A DNA stretch of 64,000 nucleotides. Source: Heterohyrax brucei. Taxonomy: Eukaryota > Chordata > Mammalia > Hyracoidea > Procaviidae. Below, one piece after another: positions 55,210 to 64,000 of this stretch. The stretch is taken from assembly GCA_028571685.1 (NCBI GenBank), contig CM053158.1, forward strand, positions 51,506,501 to 51,570,500. The letters are read 5' to 3'. Made by a program: the position numbers and the translations under genes. The notes under the pieces were generated by a model that was not told the origin of the DNA, did no database searches, and was given only the letters and a program-made list of their open reading frames with translations. Within the stretch, counting starts at the first letter, position 1, and every line of letters begins with the position of its first letter.

Positions 55210-56200
55210 CATAATTGAAAAAAACTATTTTAAGCGTAGGGAGAGGCAACACACAGTAAAGAAGAAGTTAGCACAACTAGACAAAACTAAAAACTGAGAA
55301 GTTTTCTAAACAGAACTAAACACTTGGAGGGACAGAGAAGTATGGTCAGGGGTCTGGGGATTATGATTTCAGAGGACATCTAGGTCACTTGGCATAATAA
55401 AGTTTATTAAGAAGATGTTCTGCATCCTACTCTGGTGAATGGCATCTGGGGTCTTAAAAGCTGGGAAGCAACCGTCTAAGAAGCATCAGTTGGTCTCAGC
55501 CTACCTGGTTTCACAGAATGAAGAACATTAAAGGCATAAGGAAAATATGAGCCCAAGAGCAGCACCAACTGACTAAAACAGTGGCAATCTAAGAAGCATC
55601 AGTTGGTCTCAACCTACCTGGTTGAACAGAATGAAGAACATCAAAGACATAAGGAAAATATGAGCCCAAGAGACAGAAAGAGCTGCATTAATGAGAGACT
55701 GCATTAACTAGTTGATACCTGGCTACTGCCAGTGACTCCCTTTATAGGGAACTCAACAAAGAGTCTTTGATAGAGCTGGAGAAATGTGGGGTGCTGAACT
55801 CAAACTATAGTAGAAAGATCAGACTTGATGGTCTGACAGACTTCAGTGTCTCTGGAAGACATGGCCCTTGGATATTCCGGTAGCCTAAAATTGAAACCAT
55901 TCCTGAAACCAGCTCCTCAGATAAAGATTGAACTTGTCTGTAAAACATTAAATGATACTGATGAAGAGTGTGCTTCTTGGCTTAAGTAAATACAGGAGAC
56001 TAATGAGACATCTCCTCTCCAGAGGTGAGATGAGAAGAAAGAAGGGGACAGGCGCTGGTTGAATGGACATGGGAAATCTGGAGTGGAGAGAAGGAGTGTG
56101 CTGTCACAGTAGGGGTGGAGCAGCTAGGGTCATATAATAAAGTGTGTGTAAGTTTTTGTATGAGAAACTGACTTCTAAGCTTTCTCTTAAAACACTCACA
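55210..56200 (+). repeat. Interspersed repeat 'X', copy 2, with internal duplication
   Basis: GGTCACTTGGCATAATAAAG, GGCATCTGGGGTCTTAAAAG and ATGAGCCCAAGAG lead into the 55700-56195 segment shared with copy 1 at 31590. About 87 bp beginning TCTAAGAAGCATCAGTTGGT is duplicated, at 55475 and 55588 (113-bp period). The family is not named; it is probably a lineage-specific non-LTR element. Confidence 0.6.
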
Positions 56201-56204
56201 TACA

Positions 56205-56305
56205 GCGACTATAGCTTTAAAACTTTATGGGGCCGTTGTACTCTGACCTATAATGTAACTGTGAACTGGGATCAACTTGATGGCACTGGGGGTTTTGGAA
56301 TCCTG
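56205..56305 (+). repeat. AfroSINE 3' fragment
   Basis: ACTTTATGGGGCCGTTGTAC, TCTGACCTATAATGTAACTG and TCAACTTGATGGCACTGGGG are recognisable. The head is missing. Confidence 0.6.
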
Positions 56306-57460
56306 TTAAGGCAAAATGTGTGCCATTGTAGATGAAGGATGTGTTATCTGATTTTCCTTCTCCCACCCTGTCATTGTGCATCAACAGATTTATATCGTGC
56401 GATTCATTTTCATTTTATGTGTGTTTATTTATGCACCAACTCTTTTGGAAGTAATTTTAATTCTCCATTTTCTCAGAGTGCATTTCTCTCTGTGTGTTTC
56501 TACATAAAATAAAGGAAATGATTGTTTTTAATGCAAATTTGAAAGAAATATAATAGATTTCCGCTACAGTTTTTCCCCATTTAGAGGAGATGAGCACCTA
56601 GTTAGATGAAGAACATCATTCCTTGTATAATTTGAATACATCCTGTTTCCATGACAACTTGTAGGTACTGGCTTGCCTGGTAAAAGAAGTATTTGAATTC
56701 TTTCTTTGATAAAAGATTTGTCGAAATACTGGAGTCCCAGTATTCTAACTCCAACAAGTTAATTCCAGTTTGGGCTTTTCTCTCCATACCTTTTTTAATA
56801 TGATCTACTTCGCAGGTTAGAAATGTAAGGATGATTTGGGGGATAAATTTATCTTCAAGATAAAATATGAGTAACTCACATGCCTAATGCTAATGAGCAT
56901 AGGAAATGAAGATATGTTTTTGGGTAGTAATCATTTTCTGATATCTTCTAGTGAAGTTAAGTCAGCAGAGATGATGCTGCAGTGTATTAACATGTTATTT
57001 CATTTGACATAGAATGGCTCAGTTATTAATTTCCAGCTGGAGATTGCAATCATTAGACATGTTTCTTTAGTGCCAGTTTATCTCTTGTCTTTTTAACTGG
57101 TTTGTGCCCTCTTACTGCAGAATCTCAGTTCTTACAAGGAATATGGCTTTATTAATGATTTTCCCTTGGAATGAAATGTAGGAAATTATTTGCATCATTA
57201 ACTATGCTTTTGCAAAATATGAAAAAGATGGTACTGCATTTTATTGAGATTGTGTTTTGTGTAACATAAAATATTTAGGTCCGATAATGCAAGACAGTGT
57301 GATCCATGGACAACTGAGTGATAGGTCATCAATACTGAGAAATCAGGAAGGGTTTTAAAGGCTAATAGTGATTCATGGCCGTCTCTAGGATTGTAGGAAT
57401 GTCAGTGACATGAACGCACTACACATAAAGTGATTGGTGCATACCATGTTTATCATAATT
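56306..57460. other. Nothing recognised
   Basis: Unique-looking AT-rich sequence with short frames only. Confidence 0.4.
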
Positions 57461-57464
57461 TCCA

Positions 57465-57765
57465 TTTGTTGTTGAGCTGGCCCCCAACTCCTGGTGACCC
57501 CATGAAGAACAGCATTGGGCTGCTGCGATCCACAGGGTTTCCACTGGCTGATTTTTTGGAAGTAGATGGCCGTAGCTTTCTTCCACGTTTAGCTTTCTTC
57601 CACGTTTGTCTTACTCCGGAGCTTCGCTGAAACCAGTTTAGCATCATAACAGCACATACCTTTGGGTGGTGGCTGCACATGAGATACTTTGGTTGGGAAT
57701 ATAACTTGGGTCACCTGCATAGAAGGGAAAATTCTACCCCTGAACCACCACTGCTCCCACTAATC
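57465..57765 (-). repeat. Composite SINE with decayed tRNA-Gly-like head, - strand
   Basis: TTGTTGAGCTGGCCCCCAAC, GTTTCCACTGGCTGATTTTT, TCGCTGAAACCAGTTTAGCA and TCTACCCCTGAACCACCACT follow the order seen at 43345-43676. A 17-bp tandem duplication (AGCTTTCTTCCACGTTT) lies at about 57574-57607. Confidence 0.7.
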
Positions 57766-57904
57766 TCCATTAAAGACAACGTTTTTTTAATGAGCAGATC
57801 AATATGTGCTTATTTTTAGCAGGGTGGGTGTGTAGGTATCGTGCTTTCTTACTACAAAACTAAGGAAATTTAATAATAAGTATATGCAGTTTAACGTTAT
57901 TAAT

Positions 57905-60900
57905 GTATAATGTGTGTTGTTATTAGGTGTCCTGAGTCAGTCCTGATTCATAGTGATCCTGCATGTAACAGAACAAAACATTGCCTCATCGTGCGATGTC
58001 TTCATAATTGCTGCTATTTTTGAGCCTATTGTCGTACCCACTGTGTCAGCTTATCTCATCGAGGAACTTCCTCTTTGTTGCTCACCATCTACTTTAGCAA
58101 GCGTGATGTACTTCTTCAGGAACTGGTCCCTCCTGATAGCATGTCTAACGTACATGAGATGAAATCTCATTATCTTCACTTCTCATGAGCATTCTGGCTG
58201 CATGTATTCCAAGACAGATTTGTTCATTCTTCTGGCAGTCCATGATACATTCACTAGTCTTCACCAGCACTGTAATTCAAAAGCATTGATTCTTCTTTGG
58301 TCTTCCTTGTTCATTACTTAGCTTTCACATGCATGTAAGGTGATTGAAAACACTGTGGCTTGGATCAGGTTCATCTTAGTCTTCAAAGTGACATATTTGC
58401 TTTTCAGTAAGGAAGTCTTTTGCAGCAGATTTGCCCAACGTAATACAGTACATCATTTGGCTTCTTTACTGCCACTTCTGTGGACATCGATTGTGGATTC
58501 AAGTAAAATAAAATCTTTAACAACTTCAGTCATTCATGTCTTTATCATGATGTTGCTTATTGGTCACTTGTGAGTTTTGCTTTCTTTGTGTTGAGGTGTA
58601 ATCCACACTGAAGGCTGTATTTTTTAATTTCATTAGCAAATGCTTCAAGTCCTCTTCACTTTCAGCAAGCTAGTTTGTGTCGTCTGCATTTTCCAAGACG
58701 TTAACAAGTCTTCCTGATGTCACATCCTTTTTCATATAGTTCAGTTTCTCAGATTATTTTCTCGACATACAGATTGAATAAATACATGAAAGGATACAAC
58801 CCCAACACACACCTTTCCTGACTTTAAACCACATGGTATCCCCTTTTTCTGTTCAAACAACTGCCTCTTTGTCTATGTACAGGTTGCGCATGAGCACAAT
58901 TAAGTACTCTGGAATTCCCATTCTTCACAATGTTATCCATAATTTGTTACAATCCACATAGTCAAATAAACATAGCCAAATAGTGCCAATAAACATAGAT
59001 ACACCTTTTTCTAATATTCTATACTGCCAGCCAAGATCTGTCTGATATCAGCAATTTATTCCGCATTTCATGTCTTCTGAATCTGACTTGAATTTTGGTG
59101 GTTCCCTATTGAAGCACTGCTACAACTGCTTTTGAATCATCTTCAGTAACATTTTATTTGCATGTAACATTAATAAAGGTACTCTAGTGGCATGGTGGTT
59201 AAGAGCTGTGGCACGCTACAGCTGCTAACCAAAAAGGTTGGCAGTTCGAATCCACCAGCCGCTCCTTGGAAACCCTATGGGGCAGTTCTACTCTATCTTA
59301 CATAGTTGCTGTGAGTCAGAATCAATGTGATGGCAATGGATTTTTATTATTAATGATATCGTTTGATAATTCCCACATTCTGTTGGACCACCTTTCCTTG
59401 CAATGGGAGCAAACATGGATCTCTTCCAGTTGGTTGGCTAGGTAATTGTTTTCCAAATTTCTTAGCATAGGCAAGTGAGTCCTTCCAGCATCCATTTGTA
59501 GAAACACCTCAGTTCCATCAGTTCCTGGAGATGTGTTTTTCACCAACGCCTTCAGGGCAGTTTGGACTCCTTCCTTCAGTACCATCAACTCTTAATCACA
59601 TGCTACCTCTTAAAGTGACTGAACCTAGAACAGTTCTTTTTGGTACAGTGACTCTGTATACTTTCCATCGTCTTTTGAAGTTTCTAACATCATTCAATGT
59701 TTTCCTCCATAGACTCCTTCAGTATTGAAAATTGAGGCTTGAATTTTTTCATCAATTCTTTCAAGAAATGTCAAGCATATTCTTCCCTTATGGTTTTCTA
59801 ACTCCATGACTTTGCACATTTCGTTATAACTCTTTACTTTGTTTTATCAAGCTGCCCTTTGAAATCTTCTGTACAGTTCTTTTACTTCATCATTCTTCCA
59901 GTTCACTGGAATTATGTTCAAGAGCAAGTTTCAGAGTGTCTTCTGACATCCATTGTGTTCATTCCCTGTCTTTTCAAAGGCCTTTTGCTTTCTCCATATA
60001 TGATGTTCTTAATGTCATCATCACACAGCTCCTCTGATCTTCAGTCATTAGTGTTCAGTGTGTCAAATCTGTTCTTGTGAGGGTCTTTAAATTCCAGTGG
60101 GGTATACTCGAGGTCATGCTTTGACTCTTGAGAACTTGTTTTATTTTGTTTAGCTTCAACATGAACTTGCATATGAGTAGTTCATCTATTTTGCAGTTGG
60201 CCCCTAGTCTTATTCTGACTGACTGAACTTTTCCATAGTCCCTCCTATGGATGTAACCAATTTGATTCCTGTGTATTATTACTTCTGATGAGGTCCACAT
60301 GTAAAGTCACTATTTACAGTTTTGAAAAAAGGTATGTCCCTGAGTGAGTCATTGGTCTTGCAGAATTCTATCATATGATCTCCAGTGTCCTTTCTGTCAC
60401 CAATGCCGTATTTTCCAATGACCCATCATTCTTGTTTCCAACTTTTATATTACATTCACCAGTAAACAATGCATCTTGGTTGCATGTTTAATCAATTTCA
60501 GACTGCAGAAATTGGTAAAAATCTTAAATTTCTTCATCTTTAGTGTTACTGGTTGGTACATGAATTTGAATATTAGTTGTAGTAACTGGTCTTTCTTCTC
60601 AGCTTATGGATATTATCCTATTACTGACAGTGTTGTACTTCAGGATACATCTTGGAAAGTTCTTTTTGACAACAAATGTGATACTGTTCCTCTTCAGTTT
60701 TCATTTCTGGCAGAGCATACATACTACAAGGTTACAATCAGCTTGGGTGGTGGGTTTTGTTTTTATGGGCATAGTAGACAATATGATTATCTGAGTCGAA
60801 GTGTCCAGTCCCAGCCCACTTCAGCTCACTAATGCCTGAGGTATCAACTTGCAAACCATCCAGTACATTTCTGACAAATTCAAGTTTTCCTCTATGCATA

Positions 60901-61320
60901 CATTCCACCTTCTGATTATTAATGGGTGTTTGCAGCTGTTTCTTCTTATTTTGAATCATGCCACTTCTTTGAATCATGCCACTTCAGCAAGTGAAGGTTT
61001 TGAAAGCTTTTCTCCATCGATATCATCAAGGCCTGTATTTTCCAGTTATATTTTAAGTGTCTTCCAGCCTGAGGGGCTTATCTTCCAACACTGTATCAGA
61101 CATGTTCTGCTGCTATTCATAAAGTTTTCACTAGCAATTTTTTTTGTAGTAGATCACCAGATCCTCCTTCCTAGTCTGTCTGAGAAAGTTTGCTGAAACC
61201 TGCCCACCATGGCTGATCCTACTGGTATTTGAAATACAGATGGCATAGCTTCCAACATCAGAGCAACAGGCAAGCCACCACAGTGCAGTAAACTAACAGA
61301 TAAGAGATGGATATAATATG
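57905..61320 (-). mobile_element. Near-full-length RTE LINE copy H, inactive
   Basis: About 3.25 kb of RTE remain after removing a 170-bp SINE, close to the full length of RTE elements. Read on the - strand, the 5' region comes first (61320-61000). The AP endonuclease follows: VDTSGISELKWAGTGHFDSD at about 60900-60790, and an end with GANCKIDELLICKFMLKLNK at about 60210-60150. The usual SDH catalytic triplet appears lost there. The reverse transcriptase starts with LKEGVQTALKALVKNTSPGT near 59580, and the C-terminal domain and tail run down to 57905. Frames are broken throughout, so it cannot be mobile. The AfroSINE at 59175-59345 splits it near the start of the RT. Confidence 0.85.
59175..59345 (+). 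repeat. AfroSINE inserted in RTE copy H
   Basis: GTACTCTAGTGGCATGGTGG, GCTAACCAAAAAGGTTGGCA, GGAAACCCTATGGGGCAGTT and AATCAATGTGATGGCAATGG are present. ATTAAT occurs on both sides (59169-59174 and 59349-59354), a possible short target duplication. Confidence 0.88.
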
Positions 61321-61689
61321 TAACAAATGAAAATAAATGGGAAAAAGTAGAAAATTAACAGTGTCTTTCTGTATCAGGCTTATGCAATTCCTGCTGATGG
61401 GCAAAAATAAAAAGACTAAGGTCTCCTTGGCCTGAAAATGCTATTTGAAATTATCTTCATGGTTCCTAGTGTGGCACTTTACACAGTGTTAAGTCTCGAA
61501 AATTTTATACCAGTTCGGTTTGGGGAGAGAAAACAAATAATGTGGCTTCGTTTAAGAAGTTGCTTCATTTTTCTGTTCTAAATGCCTGTCCATTTATATT
61601 GACTTCTCAAGTTTCAAAAGACTTAGCCCTTAAATAAATGACTTACAAAATATTTCAGCATAGACTTTAGTGAATGCTTTAATCATAAA

Positions 61690-61738
61690 AAAAAAAAAAA
61701 TGTTGCTGTTGAGTCCATTCTGACACATAGAGAAGGAT
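61690..61738 (-). repeat. AfroSINE tail fragment, - strand
   Basis: An A-run is followed by TGTTGCTGTTGAGTCCATTC and TGACACATAG. Only the 3' end of the SINE remains. Confidence 0.55.
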
Positions 61739-61869
61739 TAATTCATCTGGTATTTGCTGAGTATCCATTATACAAACACTAATTTGTAAGATTCTGTGTC
61801 AGCTGTAAAGATAAACCTTTCACCATCAGGGATCTTAGGCCAATGCTGGAAAGAAGGTATAGGTGGTCA

Positions 61870-62086
61870 TTTTATCCCTGGTCCCTGGGTGACAGAAATG
61901 ATGTATACACTCAACTACTAACCAAAAGTATGGAACCCACCCAGCAGTGACACAAAAGAAAGTCCTGGTAGTCTGCCTCTGTAAAGATTATAGTTCAGAA
62001 AGCTCTGTGGAGCACATGTCCACTCTGTGACGCGGGGGCTTGCTGTGAGTTGGAATCAGATCAACAGCCATGGGTTTGGGTATTGT
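61870..62086 (+). repeat. AfroSINE, longer subtype
   Basis: The head is diverged (GGTCCCTGGGTGACAG). The rest keeps CTACTAACCAAAAGTATGG, CTGGTAGTCTGCCTCTGTAA, GCTGTGAGTTGGAATCAGAT and ACAGCCATGGGTTTGGG. Confidence 0.65.
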
Positions 62087-62089
62087 TTT

Positions 62090-62590
62090 TTTGAGGGGAT
62101 AATTTTGTAACATGACTCATCACCTCCTAATTTTTTGCTGAGTAGGTTTATATTTTCTGTAGCAGAATTTCTTATGCCAGCATAAGAAAACCTAGGCTTA
62201 AAAATAAAGCTTTGGGAAGCATAGTGCATTTCCTCAGAGCACTGACTTGCAAAATGCTCCCCTAAATGAGCCATAGCTGAAAGCTCAAAACAAAATCTCA
62301 TCCTGAAAGCTGCTGCTTAATTGTGAAGTAGTGACTAGCTTGCCACAGACTTACCCAACTGTGCAAGCAATTGTCATCTTGCAATGTGGACTAGAGCATT
62401 TGCTCGGCTCTCATGATGGACGCAGAAGGTCTAGTAGAACACCAGTACACCCCAGGCATGTTCCTAATATGACCACCATTCCAGTTTGCCTGGGACTGGG
62501 AGTTTTCCTAGATGGGGGACTCTCACTGCTCCAACAGAGACAGTGCTAGAAAACATGGACTGTTACTCAACCAATACTTGTGGCCTTTTA
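62090..62590. other. Nothing recognised
   Basis: No gene is seen. CCACCATTCCAGTTTGCCTG and GGGACTGGGAGTTTTCC near 62470-62510 may be an old LTR or MER remnant, but I cannot name it. Confidence 0.35.
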
Positions 62591-62594
62591 TGGC

Positions 62595-62770
62595 TTATGT
62601 GGAGAGCTCAGCAAATGTTCCTGATTGGATTCTCTGAGCAGCCCAGTGAAGTAGGTGTTATTAGCACAGTCATTTTCCAACTGAGAAAAAAAGAAGCCCA
62701 AAGAGGTTAGTTGATTGGCCCCAAATCACACAGCTGTTCAGCACTAGGCTCACACTGATCACGTTGCCAC
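62595..62770 (-). repeat. MIR element
   Basis: AGTGAAGTAGGTGTTATTAG, CATTTTCCAACTGAGAAAA, GAAGCCCAAAGAGGTTAGTT and CCCCAAATCACACAGCTG are the complement of the MIR consensus. Confidence 0.7.
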
Positions 62771-63394
62771 TCAGTTGTCCACCTTCTCTTCTTCTCTGAC
62801 AAATGCCAGAGACCAAGTTGAGGCCTGCCAGCATTCTGATCTGAGTGAGTCTCACCTCTCTGGTTGATTGATTGGCCCAGGGAGCAGTCACAACTACTCT
62901 GTGATAAGGAGCAGTGATTTGCAGAGTGTGTTTTCAGAGTTGCTTGTGTTGCGGATCAATGTTGGTCGCAGTATAAACTCCCAGCAGTAGGAGATGATTA
63001 TGTGAGTCATTGCTCCGCCAGTCTGGGGAATACTGTGCGGCCATGTACTGCATCCTTATACTCGCTTTAGGACAACTCTTTCTTACAGGATTAAAACTTT
63101 TTTTTTCGCCTTTAACCAAGGCTCATTATGGTTGCTTTCCTGAGTTCCCTTCCCAGGGCAAGGGGGCTCCGGGGGAAAGTAGTTAGATCTCCTGCTCAGC
63201 CATGACACTTCTGGGCTCTTTGGTCTCCTGTCCCTTTATGGAGTGCACTTGGTGATGATCTGTGATGACCCTTGAAGGATGGCTAGCGATATGGCTGAGC
63301 AGAGCAGAGCAGAAGAAAGGTCTCAGGCGAAAGTGTGGATGTGTCAGTGCACACAGTTTATTCGTGTTGTGGGGAGAAGACCAATCATGAATTG

Positions 63395-63800
63395 AGTGAA
63401 GCTTGTTGAACATCTCTCATGTGCCAGACACTGTACTAGGAACTGGGGACACAATGCAGGAGGAAGGGGCTGCAGCCTGCCCTCTGGAGCTCACGTTGTG
63501 GCATAGCTAAGGACTCAGGCAGGAGGACAGGAGCAAATACATTTGGAAGGAAAACACATATTTACATGTATGTATGTATACTCAAATATATAAATATTTC
63601 CGAAATATACATTTATATTTCCAATTATATATGTATGTATATACATATGTATGTATCTAGATGTATGTGTCTGTATATTACGTTTAGATACACACACGTC
63701 TAAAACTAAATATATTTGGAAAGGTAAGTTGGGGTGTGAGTGGATAGGCAACCACTGAAGGTTTTTAGCAAGGAAGTTATAGGATAAAAGTGCTTTTTAA
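63395..63800 (+). repeat. L2-type fragment split by a microsatellite
   Basis: TTGTTGAACATCTCTCATGT, GCCAGACACTGTACTAGGAA, CTGGGGACACAATGCAGG and CCTCTGGAGCTCACGTTGTG are L2 landmarks. ATAGGCAACCACTGAAGG at 63745 may be a further part of the same old element. Confidence 0.6.
63558..63690. repeat. ATGT/ATAT-rich microsatellite
   Basis: Degenerate ATGTATGTAT, TATATAAATA and TATGTATGTATATACATATG runs alternate over about 130 bp. Confidence 0.75.
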
Positions 63801-63819
63801 GAAGGCTAGTATGGTATCT

Positions 63820-63997
63820 CAGAAACTGGTGGCATAGTGGTTAAGTGCTATGGTGGCTAACCAAAAGGTCACCAGTGCAAATTCACCAGGTGCTCCTTAG
63901 AAACTGTATGGGGCAGTTCTACTCTGTCCTGTAGGATCGTTGTGACTCAGAATTGACTAGATGGCTGTAGGGTTTTTTTTTTTTTTTTTTTTTTTTA
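63820..63997 (+). repeat. AfroSINE copy at window end with long T-run
   Basis: AAACTGGTGGCATAGTGGTT, GGCTAACCAAAAGGTCACCA, ATGGGGCAGTTCTACTCTGT and GACTCAGAATTGACTAGATG are followed by about 23 T's. The last bases TAGTA could begin a copy of the CTAGTATGGTAT target at 63808-63819, but the window ends there. Confidence 0.9.
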
Positions 63998-64000
63998 GTA

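Noticed and set aside
60476..60832. 118-codon open frame on the + strand
   Set aside because: It is the complement of the RTE endonuclease region. The real (broken) coding direction is the - strand.
39000..64000. EIF4E3 coding exons expected from human synteny
   Set aside because: I looked for its conserved tryptophan-rich cap-binding segments on the + strand and saw none. The exons may lie beyond the window.

Overview
The window is nuclear DNA from a mammal, and its repeat content points to an afrotherian, most likely elephant-like (Loxodonta/Elephas type). The main evidence is about thirty copies of one tRNA-derived SINE family in both orientations. These copies follow the pattern 'CCCTGGTGGCATAGTGGTTAAG ... 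GCTAACCAAAAGGT ... TATGGGGCAGTTCTACTCTG ... GAGTCAGAATCGACT'. They sit beside many copies of an RTE-class LINE that has the same 3' tail (GGCACCTAACAACAACAAC). I recognise this pairing as the AfroSINE/RTE system; it rests on recall, not on a database search. Older mammalian repeats (MIR, L2, MER5/MER20-type hAT elements, ancient L1) fill much of the rest.

Two protein-coding genes can be supported. PROK2 (prokineticin 2) is on the + strand with three coding exons at 7625-7720, 11079-11204 and 18914-19027. Every intron has GT/AG ends in phase 0. Upstream lie a TATA-like box, an AP-1-type site and two CACGTG E-boxes. GPR27 (SREB1, an orphan class A receptor) is on the - strand as one intronless 380-codon frame at 37068-38210. 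It sits in a very GC-rich CpG island that also carries several CCG-repeat tracts. The two genes converge across about 16 kb of repeat-rich DNA. In human, this neighbourhood (3p13) also holds EIF4E3, divergent from GPR27. I found no EIF4E3 coding exon here, so 39-64 kb is probably intergenic or a long first intron of that gene.

Layout: 1-6.9 kb, intergenic with SINEs, one RTE copy and an L1 tail; 7.0-20.4 kb, PROK2; 20.4-35.5 kb, intergenic with RTE/SINE clusters and one nested solo LTR; 35.5-38.9 kb, GPR27 and its CpG island; 39-64 kb, repeats only, including an antisense L1 of about 5 kb broken by three later insertions, and a nearly complete antisense RTE of about 3.3 kb that keeps endonuclease and reverse-transcriptase remnants but is heavily mutated.

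The most interesting items are: an apparent stop-codon loss that adds three residues to PROK2; a nine-glycine repeat-encoded tract in GPR27; two E-boxes in the PROK2 promoter; and several nested transposon insertions with readable target-site duplications that give a relative insertion order. I see no evidence of a new biological system. There are no CRISPR arrays, no bacterial-type genes and no intact transposon ORFs.
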